Positions 1 through 6,170 of a DNA stretch of 9,445 nucleotides are shown here, piece after piece (the stretch's first letter is position 1; the number at the start of each line of letters is the position of its first letter). The stretch spans positions 1 through 9,445 of the forward strand of contig CAYPOY010000202.1 in NCBI GenBank assembly GCA_964412395.1, written 5' to 3'. The translations under genes and the position numbers were made by a program. This DNA comes from CAYPOY01 sp964412395 (lineage in GTDB: Bacteria; Chloroflexota; Anaerolineae; B4-G1). A model generated the notes under the pieces. That model saw nothing but the letters and a program-made list of their open reading frames with translations. It was not told where the DNA came from and searched no databases.

Positions 1-397
1 CCCAGTCAAACTTGTAGTAGAGAGGATCTTCCGGGGCTTTGCCCTCGTGGACAACTTGAATGGTAATAGCTCTGTCTTTGATTTTAGGAAAGACCTCAAG
101 TAGCCTTTGAGCAGGTAATCTCTCTACATTTTGAGCGACAAAGACCTCGTACTCCTCATCCAGGAGCGGAGAGGGATCGAAGTAAGTGGCCCGGGTGACG
201 GGTATGACTTTATCAACGCTAAAGTGCCTGATCACAAAATCTTCGTCTGTTTGAAGGGTGGGCCTGGCATCAGGGTGTTTCTTGGCGGAGAATATCCTGA
301 GCTGGTGGCCCAATTTCACCCAGGCTCTCCCTACCAATTCCGCGTGAATGGAAGGCCCATTGGCGGCATTCCAAAGGCACATCATGCCTATCTTCAC
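1..397 (-). CDS. Glycosyltransferase, N-terminal part (runs off left edge)
   Basis: The minus strand is open for 132 codons from a GTG at 397-395 to the window edge. The protein begins VKIGMMCLWNAANGPSIHAE, with a beta strand, then a Gly/Ser/His loop and a helix (residues 14-30), followed by LGHQLRIFSAK. This is the usual N-terminal Rossmann start of GT-B glycosyltransferases of the GT4 type, which move a sugar from a nucleotide donor to an acceptor at the cytoplasmic face of the membrane. Later text (FVAQNVERLPAQRLLEVFP, then a VVHEG segment) fits the same fold. The C-terminal donor-binding domain lies outside the window, so donor and acceptor are unknown. GTG is preferred over the ATG at 412-410 because AGGAG sits 7 nt upstream of it. 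Seven of the eight Arg codons are AGA/AGG, unlike the CGN-rich operon genes, which hints at a different origin. Fold call fairly sure; no specific function. Confidence 0.72.
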   Translation of the reverse strand, partial: MKIGMMCLWNAANGPSIHAELVGRAWVKLGHQLRIFSAKKHPDARPTLQTDEDFVIRHFSVDKVIPVTRATYFDPSPLLDEEYEVFVAQNVERLPAQRLLEVFPKIKDRAITIQVVHEGKAPEDPLYYKFDW

Positions 398-404
398 TTT
401 TTTG

Positions 405-409
405 CTCCT
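405..409 (-). promoter_or_regulatory. Shine-Dalgarno site choosing the GTG start of the glycosyltransferase
   Basis: The minus strand reads AGGAG, then 7 nt, then GTG at 397. The in-frame ATG at 412 overlaps this motif and has no purine-rich box of its own, so initiation at the GTG is the better reading. Confidence 0.6.
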
Positions 410-427
410 CATACATACATACGGCGC

Positions 428-498
428 ATCATCTCAATATGTAGGGGCGAAGAACCCTTGTGGCCGCCCTCTTGGGCAGGTACAAGACCTGCCCCTAC
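428..498 (+). repeat. MITE-like palindromic-end repeat, copy 1
   Basis: The element contains GTAGGGGC (441-448) and GCCCCTAC (491-498) as inverted ends. Inside are the words CCCTTGTGG, CGCCCTCTTGGGCAGG and TACAAGACCTG, and the left flank is ATCATCTCAATAT (428-440). A second copy with the same internal order and the same 13-bp flank lies at 7836-7922 in the opposite orientation. The GGGCAGGT/ACCTGCCC pair near the right end can fold into its own hairpin. There is no coding capacity, so it is probably a non-autonomous mobile or REP-like repeat. It lies just upstream of the glycosyltransferase start. Confidence 0.8.
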
Positions 499-516
499 CC
501 CAATTTAAATCAACCA

Positions 517-577
517 CCCCGCAGCAAGCTGCGGGGTATGAAGCGGAATTCTTTACCCAAGAACGCGGCAAGCCGCG
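517..577. repeat. REP-like pair of short hairpins
   Basis: There are two perfect stems with minimal loops: CCCCGCAGC/GCTGCGGGG around AA (517-536) and CGCGGC/GCCGCG around AA (564-577), separated by about 27 nt that include GAATTC. Paired GC-rich palindromes of this kind are typical of REP/BIME elements mobilised by RAYT (IS200/IS605-like) transposases. No transposase is present here. The pair lies downstream of the kinase stop and could also protect or terminate the operon mRNA, but no U-tract follows on the minus strand. Confidence 0.6.
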
Positions 578-670
578 AGGAATCAGACCCGATTTGGATT
601 GAAAAGATACCATACGGCCTCTTGGGTGTTTCGCCTTGTAAGTGTATTTGCTTGTTTGCCTCTGGCCGGT

Positions 671-1663
671 TCACGAGGACCAGGTGTGGGCCAGCAGCTC
701 CTGAACCGCGGCCAGGTCGCCGTTCCAAGGGCCAGGCTGCTCCTGCTTCAGCGTGGTGACGGCGGCCGCAAAGCGGCAAGCCTCCTCGGCGGACGCGCTG
801 AGACGTTTGCCCACGTAGGTGGCGAAACAGGTATCGCCCCGGCCGGTGCGGCCGTCGAGGGAGCGGGGAGTGAAGGGCGCTTCGTAGATCTGGCCATCAG
901 CGTAGACGGTGACGCCCGACGACTGGGTGACGACGACCTCGTTCCCAGGGGGGCCGTAGGCGGCCAGTTGGCGGGCGGCGACTCGCAGGTCGCTCTGGCC
1001 GGTGAGCAGTTCTGCTTCGGCGCGGTCCACCTTGAGGTAGGTCACGTGTGCCAGGCCCTCGGCCATTTCGGGCCACTGGCGAAAGACCAGGTGGCCGTTC
1101 TCGCCCCCCCTCAATCCCCCCCAATTCTGGGGGGGAAGGCCCCCCCTCAATCCCCCCCAATTCTGGGGGGGAAGGCCCCCCCTTAATCCCCCCCATAGGG
1201 GGGAGGTCCAAGGGACGCGGACGAAACCCTGCACGTCCAGGCCCACCGGCCCACGGGCCGCCAGCGATTTGAGCAGGGCTGTGTCCACCTCGCCGGCGAT
1301 GATGGGCACAATCAGATATGCCTGAGCCGACAAGTCGGGGATTTCCTCCCGCCGGAAGGGGCCGGCGAAGCCCAGGAGTTTGCAGATGCGGCGCTCCATG
1401 TCGGCCGAGTTGTAAATGTTCTCGATGCCGGAGGTCTCTGGCGCGGCTGTGGCAAAGACCTGCACGCCTTCCCGCTCAAGTTCGTCCAGCCGTGGGAAGT
1501 CGTCGGGGTGCAGGCGGGTGACGACGGCCACGCGGATGCCGATGCGGCGCAAGGCGACGCTGCCGTAGTAGACCGCGCCGCCGGAGGCAATCTCACTTGT
1601 GCCATCCACCACCAGCCTGTCTTTGGCGAAGTGGCCGACCATCATGATGTCAACATCGTGCAT
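671..1663 (-). CDS. iolK: PfkB-family sugar kinase, inositol-kinase-like
   Basis: This is a cytosolic ribokinase/PfkB-family kinase of 330 residues that transfers phosphate from ATP to a sugar or cyclitol. Visible hallmarks are the N-terminal VDG...SGGAVYYGSVAL substrate-binding stretch (19-38), the DVQGFVRV strand (143-150), and the C-terminal signature DGRTGRGDTCFATYV (270-284), where D277 is the expected catalytic base. From memory, the order SGG...TSGIEN...QGFVRVP...LEGRTGRGDTC closely follows Thermotoga maritima TM0415 and the Thermococcus myo-inositol kinase; I could not align them. Removing residues 152-187, a repeat insert, leaves 294 residues, close to that group's size and with VRVP joined directly to ENG. 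The ATG has GGAGG 10 nt upstream. It is the last gene of the transporter operon, which fits a catabolic role. Another ribokinase-family substrate is possible. Confidence 0.75.
   Translation of the reverse strand: MHDVDIMMVGHFAKDRLVVDGTSEIASGGAVYYGSVALRRIGIRVAVVTRLHPDDFPRLDELEREGVQVFATAAPETSGIENIYNSADMERRICKLLGFAGPFRREEIPDLSAQAYLIVPIIAGEVDTALLKSLAARGPVGLDVQGFVRVPWTSPLWGGLRGGLPPQNWGGLRGGLPPQNWGGLRGGENGHLVFRQWPEMAEGLAHVTYLKVDRAEAELLTGQSDLRVAARQLAAYGPPGNEVVVTQSSGVTVYADGQIYEAPFTPRSLDGRTGRGDTCFATYVGKRLSASAEEACRFAAAVTTLKQEQPGPWNGDLAAVQELLAHTWSS
1103..1210. repeat. Three 36-bp repeats inserted in frame in the kinase gene
   Basis: The TCAAT/TTAAT word recurs at 1111, 1147 and 1183, giving an exact period of 36 bp. 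The third copy has a diverged centre (CCATAGGG in place of CCAATTCTGG). Each unit holds a self-complementary core, CCCCCCCA-ATTC-TGGGGGGG, able to form a hairpin. On the coding strand it reads as the 12-residue unit PPQNWGGLRGGL. The block is 108 bp, exactly 36 codons, and lies between VRVP and ENGH of the kinase. Confidence 0.9.
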
Positions 1664-1684
1664 GGTGTTTTGACCTCCAAAAAC

Positions 1685-1768
1685 GTCGAACGTCAGGCGT
1701 CGAACGTCAGGCGTCGAACGTCAGGCGTCGAACGTCAGGCGTCAAACGTCAGGCGTCAAACGTCAGGC
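1685..1768. repeat. Heptamer-based tandem array between the UroD-like and kinase genes
   Basis: There are six copies of a 14-bp unit, GTCGAACGTCAGGC (four copies) and GTCAAACGTCAGGC (two copies), at 1685, 1699, 1713, 1727, 1741 and 1755, plus a partial unit. Each 14-mer is two related heptamers (TCRAACG and TCAGGCG). On the minus, coding strand every 14-mer contains TGA, so all three frames are closed. The array sits just upstream of the kinase ribosome-binding site (1673-1678). The remaining 48 bases to 1816 hold nothing I recognise. Confidence 0.92.
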
Positions 1769-1816
1769 GTCAAAGTTACAGCGGCGTTCTCTGGCGGTCT
1801 TAGCGCGGCATCTGAG

Positions 1817-1865
1817 TCACGTTTCACGTTTCACGCATCACGTTTCACGTTTCACGCATCACGTA
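1817..1865. repeat. Seven-copy heptamer array supplying the stop codon of the UroD-like gene
   Basis: The heptamers are TCACGTT, TCACGTT, TCACGCA, TCACGTT, TCACGTT, TCACGCA, TCACGTA, in other words a 21-bp block repeated twice plus one unit. The TCA of the last unit (1859-1861) is the TGA stop of the UroD-like gene on the minus strand. The arrangement resembles the short tandemly repeated repetitive (STRR) heptamers known from cyanobacteria. Confidence 0.92.
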
Positions 1866-2998
1866 TCTTGTACCGCTTCGTACAGTGCCAGGACGTTCTC
1901 GACCGGCGTCTCCGGCATGACATTGTTAGTCGGGGCCAGGATAAACCCACCTCCCTGTCCCAGGGCCTGACACAGCCGCGCGACCTCGGCACGCACCTGA
2001 GCGGGCGTGCCTTGCGATAGGACAGTCTGAATATCCAGCGCGCCGTGGAAGCAGAGAGCGTCGCCGAAGTCCCGCTTTAGCCCGGCGGGTTCCATGCCTT
2101 TGGCCGATACCTGGATGGGATTGAGGATGTCCACGCCCATCTCGATGAAATCCGGGATCAGGCGGCGGACAGCGCCGCAGGTATGGTACATGACCCGCTG
2201 TCCGTGCTCCTTGGCCTGGGCGATGAAGCGCTGCAAGCTGGGCTTGATAAACTTGCGGAACATCCTGGGGCTGATCATCAGCCCGTCCTGCACGCCAACG
2301 TCATCGGCGATGAAATAGATGTCGGTGAGGTCGCCCACGGCCTCGAGGATGCGCCGGTCCAGTTCCAGGTAGAACCTTTCCGCCTGCGCGATGATGGCCT
2401 GGGCCAGGTCGGGGTTCAGCGCCAGGTCCATCATAAACTGCTCCATGCCGCGCAGAAACATGGACAGGCGCAGCACACAGGTGGCGTTAGGGCCGGGGTC
2501 ACGGATGACGAGGGCGTACTCGCTCAACGCTTCGCAGGCCGGGCGCAGGCCGTCGTAGTCAAACCAGTCGGGGTCGGGCCAGGGGTGAGCCTCGACGTCG
2601 GCGATAGTCTGGACATCCACCAGCGGCGGTTCGACGACCTCCTCAAAGAGACCTATCATCCATTTGCGGATGCCCCACCAGTCTACCCAACTGCCGTCGT
2701 CAAAGGTGGGCAGGGGTGGCCCGATGTAGTCCGGCCAGATGGAACGCAAGTCAACGCCCAGGGCCTGCCAGACGGCCTCGTCGTTACCCCCTCCCCGGCC
2801 CTCCCCATGTGAGGGGGAGGGAGCAGAGTTACCCCCTCCCCGGCCCTCCCCATGTGAGGGGGAGGGAGCAGATCCCGACTCCACGCCGAAGTGCTCGCGG
2901 AGGCGGTCCGTGACCGGTGGCAGCGCCCACAGGTCTACCGGCACCCGATCTGGCTCGACGTGATTGATGGCCGCCAGCACCCGTTCTTTGCTATTCAC
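1859..2998 (-). CDS. UroD/MtaA-superfamily protein of unknown substrate
   Basis: The 379-residue cytosolic protein has the uroporphyrinogen decarboxylase fold, shared by haem-pathway UroD and by corrinoid methyltransferases such as MtaA and MtbA. It opens with the family start NSKERVLAAINHVEPDRVPV and carries FIADDVGVQDGLMISPRMF (229-247), a HTC motif (272-274) like the zinc-binding His-x-Cys of the methyltransferases, and FHGALDIQ (318-324). Where methyltransferases place a third zinc ligand, Cys, it reads APTNN (T357). No corrinoid protein gene is nearby, so neither decarboxylation nor methyl transfer can be claimed. The GTG start is forced by an in-frame TGA 18 bases upstream, and no good ribosome-binding site is visible in the repeat-filled spacer. 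Residues 43-72 are a repeat insertion. It follows the ABC ATPase gene by 41 nt, so it is probably cotranscribed; this suggests a role in processing the imported compound. Confidence 0.8.
   Translation of the reverse strand: MNSKERVLAAINHVEPDRVPVDLWALPPVTDRLREHFGVESGSAPSPSHGEGRGGGNSAPSPSHGEGRGGGNDEAVWQALGVDLRSIWPDYIGPPLPTFDDGSWVDWWGIRKWMIGLFEEVVEPPLVDVQTIADVEAHPWPDPDWFDYDGLRPACEALSEYALVIRDPGPNATCVLRLSMFLRGMEQFMMDLALNPDLAQAIIAQAERFYLELDRRILEAVGDLTDIYFIADDVGVQDGLMISPRMFRKFIKPSLQRFIAQAKEHGQRVMYHTCGAVRRLIPDFIEMGVDILNPIQVSAKGMEPAGLKRDFGDALCFHGALDIQTVLSQGTPAQVRAEVARLCQALGQGGGFILAPTNNVMPETPVENVLALYEAVQDT
2783..2872. repeat. Two 45-bp repeats inserted in frame in the UroD-like gene
   Basis: There are two near-identical 45-bp units (2783-2827 and 2828-2872), each holding CCTCCCC...GGGGAGG as an inverted pair. 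On the coding strand each reads as the 15 residues SAPSPSHGEGRGGGN. The block lies between HFGVESG and DEAVWQALGVDLR, an expected surface-loop position near the N-terminus. Confidence 0.9.
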
Positions 2999-3003
2999 CC
3001 GAA

Positions 3004-3032
3004 TTACGAATCACGAATTTACGAATCACAGA
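3004..3032. repeat. Short heptamer array between the ABC ATPase and UroD-like genes
   Basis: The units are TTACGAA, TCACGAA, TTACGAA with one extra T, and TCACAGA. On the coding strand they read TTCGTGA/TTCGTAA, each with a stop codon. The array fills most of the 41-nt spacer and occupies the place where the downstream gene's ribosome-binding site should be. Confidence 0.75.
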
Positions 3033-3039
3033 TCAAGGC

Positions 3040-4116
3040 TCAATCCGCCCAGAGCAGCGACTTTTCCGTCTGCGGGTCGAAGAACTGCACCTTGCGCGTG
3101 TTGAAGTCGAGCGTCACGGCCTGGCCCATCTTCAAGCCCAGCGTGGGATCGGCCAGCACGTGGACACTGGCGTCGCCGATGTGCGCGGTGATCAGGTCGT
3201 CGCGGCCCAGCGGCTCGACGACGTAGATTTCGCCAGAGACGCCCGTGTCGGCGATGATGATGTCCTCGGGGCGGATGCCTAGCGTCACGTTGCCCCGGCC
3301 GGCGGCCTTTTCGCCCCGCTCGGCCGGTACCATCACGTCGAACGCTTCGCGACGAGCGTGATAGGCGCCGTTCTCGCGCACGACCTCCACGTCCACAAAA
3401 TTCATGGGCGGGTTGCCCACGAAGCCGGCGATGAAAAGCGTGCGTGGCTGGTCGTACAACTCATCGGGAGAAGCGCAGGCTTGCAGCAAGCCATCTTTCA
3501 TCACGGCAACGCGGTCGGCCATCGTCATCGCCTCCACCTGGTCGTGGGTGACGTAGATGGAGGTGATGCCCAGTTCCATCTGCAAGTGTTTGATTTCGCT
3601 GCGCATGCTCAGACGCAGGCGGGCATCCAGGTTGCTGAGCGGCTCGTCGAACAGCAGCAATGCCGGCTCTTTGACCAGCGCCCGGCCGAGGGCGACGCGC
3701 TGTTGCTGGCCGCCGGAGAGTTGGGCCGGCTTGCGATCCATCAAGTGGCCAATGCCCATCATGTCGGCCACTTGCTGTGCTTGCTTCCGCATCTCTTCTT
3801 TCGGGGTTTTCTTGAGTTTGAGGGGGTAGCTGATGTTCTGGAAGACGGTCATGTGGGGGTAGAGCGCGTAGCTCTGGAAGACCATGCCAACGTTGCGGTC
3901 TTTGGGCGCCACGTGATTGACCACCTGGCCGTCAAAGCGGATAAAGCCATCGGTCGGCTTGTAGATGCCCGCCACCATCAGCAGCGTGGTCGTCTTCCCG
4001 CAGCCAGAAGGCCCCAGAAAGGCCACAAACTCGGCATCCTTGATGTCCAGGTTCATCGAGTCAGCCCCCACCACGTTGCCCCACCGTTTAGTCAGGTTCT
4101 CAAGTTCAACTTTCAT
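3040..4116 (-). CDS. ABC transporter ATP-binding protein, MalK/UgpC type
   Basis: The 358-residue cytosolic ATPase powers sugar import by the CUT1-type transporter encoded upstream. All motifs are intact: Walker A GPSGCGKT (35-42), Q-loop Q81, signature LSGGQQQR (133-140), Walker B LLLFDEP (153-159) with catalytic E158, D-loop SNLD (161-164), and switch H191. After residue 230 comes GFVGNPPMNFV and a C-terminal TOBE-type domain with GIRPED (280-285), as in MalK/UgpC. Such domains dimerise and can bind regulators. The ATG has AAGGAG 7 nt upstream. The gene sits 68 nt after the second permease, so it belongs to the operon. CUT1 ATPases are often shared between transporters, but here a dedicated copy is present. 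Family assignment is very secure; substrate comes from context. Confidence 0.96.
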   Translation of the reverse strand: MKVELENLTKRWGNVVGADSMNLDIKDAEFVAFLGPSGCGKTTTLLMVAGIYKPTDGFIRFDGQVVNHVAPKDRNVGMVFQSYALYPHMTVFQNISYPLKLKKTPKEEMRKQAQQVADMMGIGHLMDRKPAQLSGGQQQRVALGRALVKEPALLLFDEPLSNLDARLRLSMRSEIKHLQMELGITSIYVTHDQVEAMTMADRVAVMKDGLLQACASPDELYDQPRTLFIAGFVGNPPMNFVDVEVVRENGAYHARREAFDVMVPAERGEKAAGRGNVTLGIRPEDIIIADTGVSGEIYVVEPLGRDDLITAHIGDASVHVLADPTLGLKMGQAVTLDFNTRKVQFFDPQTEKSLLWAD

Positions 4117-4156
4117 CGTTTTCTCCTTGCGTATTGCGCGGTGGAAGACGTAACAT

Positions 4157-4191
4157 TCACGCCTTACCCATCACGTTTCACGTTTTACGTA
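4157..4191. repeat. Heptamer array supplying the stop codon of the second permease
   Basis: The heptamers are TCACGCC, TTACCCA, TCACGTT, TCACGTT, TTACGTA. The TTA at 4185-4187 is the TAA stop of the permease on the minus strand, in the same register as the stop-supplying unit of the array at 1817-1865. Each unit carries TGA or TAA on the coding strand. Confidence 0.85.
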
Positions 4192-5084
4192 CCACCCTTG
4201 CTCCCGCCAGCGTAGACGCTGAGCAGCATCTCCTGGGTAAAGATGAAAAAGATCAACACGGGGATGAGTTGGAACATCCCCACGGCGGCGATCATGTTCC
4301 AGTTAGTCGGCGCGGTGTCGCTGATCAACTGCCTCATATAGACCGGCATGTTGGCTACCTTGGTACCCACAGTGAACGTAAACGGGATCAAAAAGGCAGA
4401 CCAGCCGGACAGAAAGTTAAAGATGGCCAGCGCGGCCAGGCCGGGCTTGATCAGGGGAATGATGATCTCCCACCAGACGCGAAAGCGCGAAGCGCCGTCA
4501 ATCAGCGCGGCGCGCTCCATATCCCAGGAAAGGTTGTCAAAAAAGCCCTTCATCAGCCAGACGCCCAGCGGTAGATCCAGGGCGATCATCACCAGCGCCA
4601 CCCCGCCAACGGTGTTGTAGCCGAACCCCGAGCCGATCACGGGGATCTTGGAGAGAAAGTTCAGCACGAAAAAGATAGCGATCAGCAGCGTGACGCTGGG
4701 GAAGGCGTGCAGAATGAGCGTCAGCGAAAGGAAACTCTTGCGCCCGGCAAAGTTCATGCGCGACAGTGCATAGGCAGCCATAGACGAGACAAACCCGACA
4801 CCGACGACCATGCCCACCGCCAGGATGAACGAGTTCAGGGTGACGCGCCAGATAGCCGGGTCGGCCAGGAACTCCCAATTGCGCAAGGTCAATCCGCCGA
4901 TGTTACCCTCGGCATCTATGGGGAACAAACCCTCGGTGCGGTACGAAAAGGTGGCGATAATCAGCCAGGCATAGCCGAGCACGATGGGCGAAATGCTGAT
5001 GATGAGCAGAACGTAGGGGAGTGCCCGGCCGAGGAAGCGTCTGGCGCCATATCGTGATTCGGTTTCAAAAGTTATCGTAGCCAT
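4185..5084 (-). CDS. ABC sugar permease, MalG-like inner-membrane subunit
   Basis: The 299-residue integral membrane protein forms half of the translocation pore of a CUT1 importer. Hydrophobic segments are visible at about 22-46, 82-107, 118-144, 158-178, 208-228 and 265-284, consistent with six helices. The EAA loop that docks on the ATPase is MERAALIDGASRFRVWWEII (189-208), with the conserved Gly at 197. The C-terminus is short and hydrophilic, ending GGSKGGT. The gene starts 11 nt after the first permease ends, and its ribosome-binding site TAGGAGGA includes that gene's TAG stop, so translational coupling is likely. Its own stop codon is formed by the neighbouring heptamer array. Family certain; sugar inferred from iolG and the kinase. 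Confidence 0.95.
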   Translation of the reverse strand: MATITFETESRYGARRFLGRALPYVLLIISISPIVLGYAWLIIATFSYRTEGLFPIDAEGNIGGLTLRNWEFLADPAIWRVTLNSFILAVGMVVGVGFVSSMAAYALSRMNFAGRKSFLSLTLILHAFPSVTLLIAIFFVLNFLSKIPVIGSGFGYNTVGGVALVMIALDLPLGVWLMKGFFDNLSWDMERAALIDGASRFRVWWEIIIPLIKPGLAALAIFNFLSGWSAFLIPFTFTVGTKVANMPVYMRQLISDTAPTNWNMIAAVGMFQLIPVLIFFIFTQEMLLSVYAGGSKGGT

Positions 5085-5095
5085 CTGGGTTCCTC

Positions 5096-6073
5096 CTATA
5101 GCACGTCAATCTTGGGTTCCTGCACCAACTCGCCAAAGCGAAAGACGCGCAGGTAGATGGTGGACATCACGATGCCGATGATCACCAGGACAAACCCCCA
5201 GGCCGCGCCGTAGCCCCACTGGTTGTGGCCAAAATAGGTTTTCAGCGCTCGCTTGTACGCCGTGAGCGCCCATACTTCGGTGGTGTACAGGCCTGGCCCG
5301 CCTTCGGTCAGCAGCAAGATGTACTCGAAGGAAGTGAGCAACGAGAGGGTCTGGTAGGTAGTCACGAACAGCAAGGGCCACCGGATCTGGGGCAGGGTGA
5401 TGTCGCGGATGATCTGCCAGGTGGAAGCGCCGTCCACCTTGGCGGCTGTGATAAGGTCTTTGGGAATCGCCTCGATGGCCGAACTGAAGAGGATCAGGCC
5501 AAATGAAGCGCCCACAAAGCCGTTCACCAGGATGACGAACAGCCACGGCTGTTCAAAGAGCCAGTATTGTGGCTCGACACCGAACGGTCCCAGCAACTGG
5601 TTGATCAGGCCAAAAGGGGGTTGGTGGGATATGCGTCTCCACATCAGGATATAGATCACCGAGGGGGTGATGCGCGGCAACAACCATATCAAGCGGAAGA
5701 AAAGGCCTGCCCGGCGATCTATGTGGGTGGTCAGCAGAGCCAACACCAGCGCCATCCCGACGTTAAAGCAGCTCAAGGTCGTGGCGACGTAGAAAAAGGT
5801 GTTGCCCAGGATCTTGGGGAAAAACTTGTCCTTGAACAACCGGGTAAAGTTTTCCAGGTTGATAAAGGTCAAGGGCTCGCTAAAGTTGGAACTGGACAGG
5901 TCGGTCAGGCTGATGACGAAGAGGATGACCACGGGGAGGAAGAAGAAGACCAGCACCAGCACCGCGGCCGGGCTTATAAAGCCCCAGGCGCCCAACGTAG
6001 CCTTCAACTGCGCCCAGCGGGAGGGCGGCGCCTGGCCCTTCACCGGTCCGCTGCCCATAATAGCTTCTGCCAT
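5096..6073 (-). CDS. ABC sugar permease, MalF-like inner-membrane subunit
   Basis: The 325-residue integral membrane subunit pairs with the next permease. A polar N-terminus (1-28) precedes hydrophobic helices at about 30-56, 90-115, 122-146, 176-199, 232-252 and 287-309. The EAA loop is EAIPKDLITAAKVDGASTWQ (201-220), with Gly215, which contacts the ATPase. Length and helix count fit CUT1 permeases with six segments rather than the eight-segment enterobacterial MalF. AAGGAGG lies 7 nt before the ATG. It follows the binding-protein gene after 97 nt that include a strong stem-loop, so its expression is probably lower than that of the binding protein. Confidence 0.95.
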   Translation of the reverse strand: MAEAIMGSGPVKGQAPPSRWAQLKATLGAWGFISPAAVLVLVFFFLPVVILFVISLTDLSSSNFSEPLTFINLENFTRLFKDKFFPKILGNTFFYVATTLSCFNVGMALVLALLTTHIDRRAGLFFRLIWLLPRITPSVIYILMWRRISHQPPFGLINQLLGPFGVEPQYWLFEQPWLFVILVNGFVGASFGLILFSSAIEAIPKDLITAAKVDGASTWQIIRDITLPQIRWPLLFVTTYQTLSLLTSFEYILLLTEGGPGLYTTEVWALTAYKRALKTYFGHNQWGYGAAWGFVLVIIGIVMSTIYLRVFRFGELVQEPKIDVL

Positions 6074-6120
6074 TGGTATGCCTCCTTCTTGTCTTGATAA
6101 TGAGTAACGTGGGTGCGGCG

Positions 6121-6159
6121 AACAGGGGAGAGGGGGAACATCCCCCTCTCCAACCTGTT
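6121..6159. promoter_or_regulatory. Strong intercistronic stem-loop after the binding-protein gene
   Basis: GGAGAGGGGG (6127-6136) pairs with CCCCCTCTCC (6142-6151) around the loop AACAT. The stem is extended by AACAGG/CCTGTT (6121-6126, 6154-6159) past a two-base bulge. On the minus strand no U-run follows, so it looks like an mRNA-stabilising or partial-termination element rather than a full terminator. Such hairpins commonly sit between binding-protein and permease genes. Read on the plus strand it does have a T-run, but no plus-strand gene precedes it. Confidence 0.75.
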
Positions 6160-6170
6160 TTTTACGATCA

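Noticed and set aside
131..508. Plus-strand 125-codon frame starting at TTG
   Set aside because: It lies antisense to a convincing glycosyltransferase N-terminus, and its 3' part is translated MITE-like repeat.
1041..1060. Third operator-like site (TCACGTGTGCC) inside the kinase gene
   Set aside because: Only a half-site with an imperfect second arm, and no promoter boxes nearby.
1685..1865. CRISPR-like array
   Set aside because: Units are 7-14 bp with no unique spacers, and no cas genes are present.
1859..2998. Haem-biosynthesis uroporphyrinogen decarboxylase (HemE)
   Set aside because: The HTC motif and the sugar-operon context fit the broader UroD/MtaA superfamily, and no other haem genes are nearby.
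3358..4215. 285-codon plus-strand open frame
   Set aside because: Antisense to the ABC ATPase, whose motifs are all intact. The composition, rich in H, V, G and D, is typical of a shadow frame.
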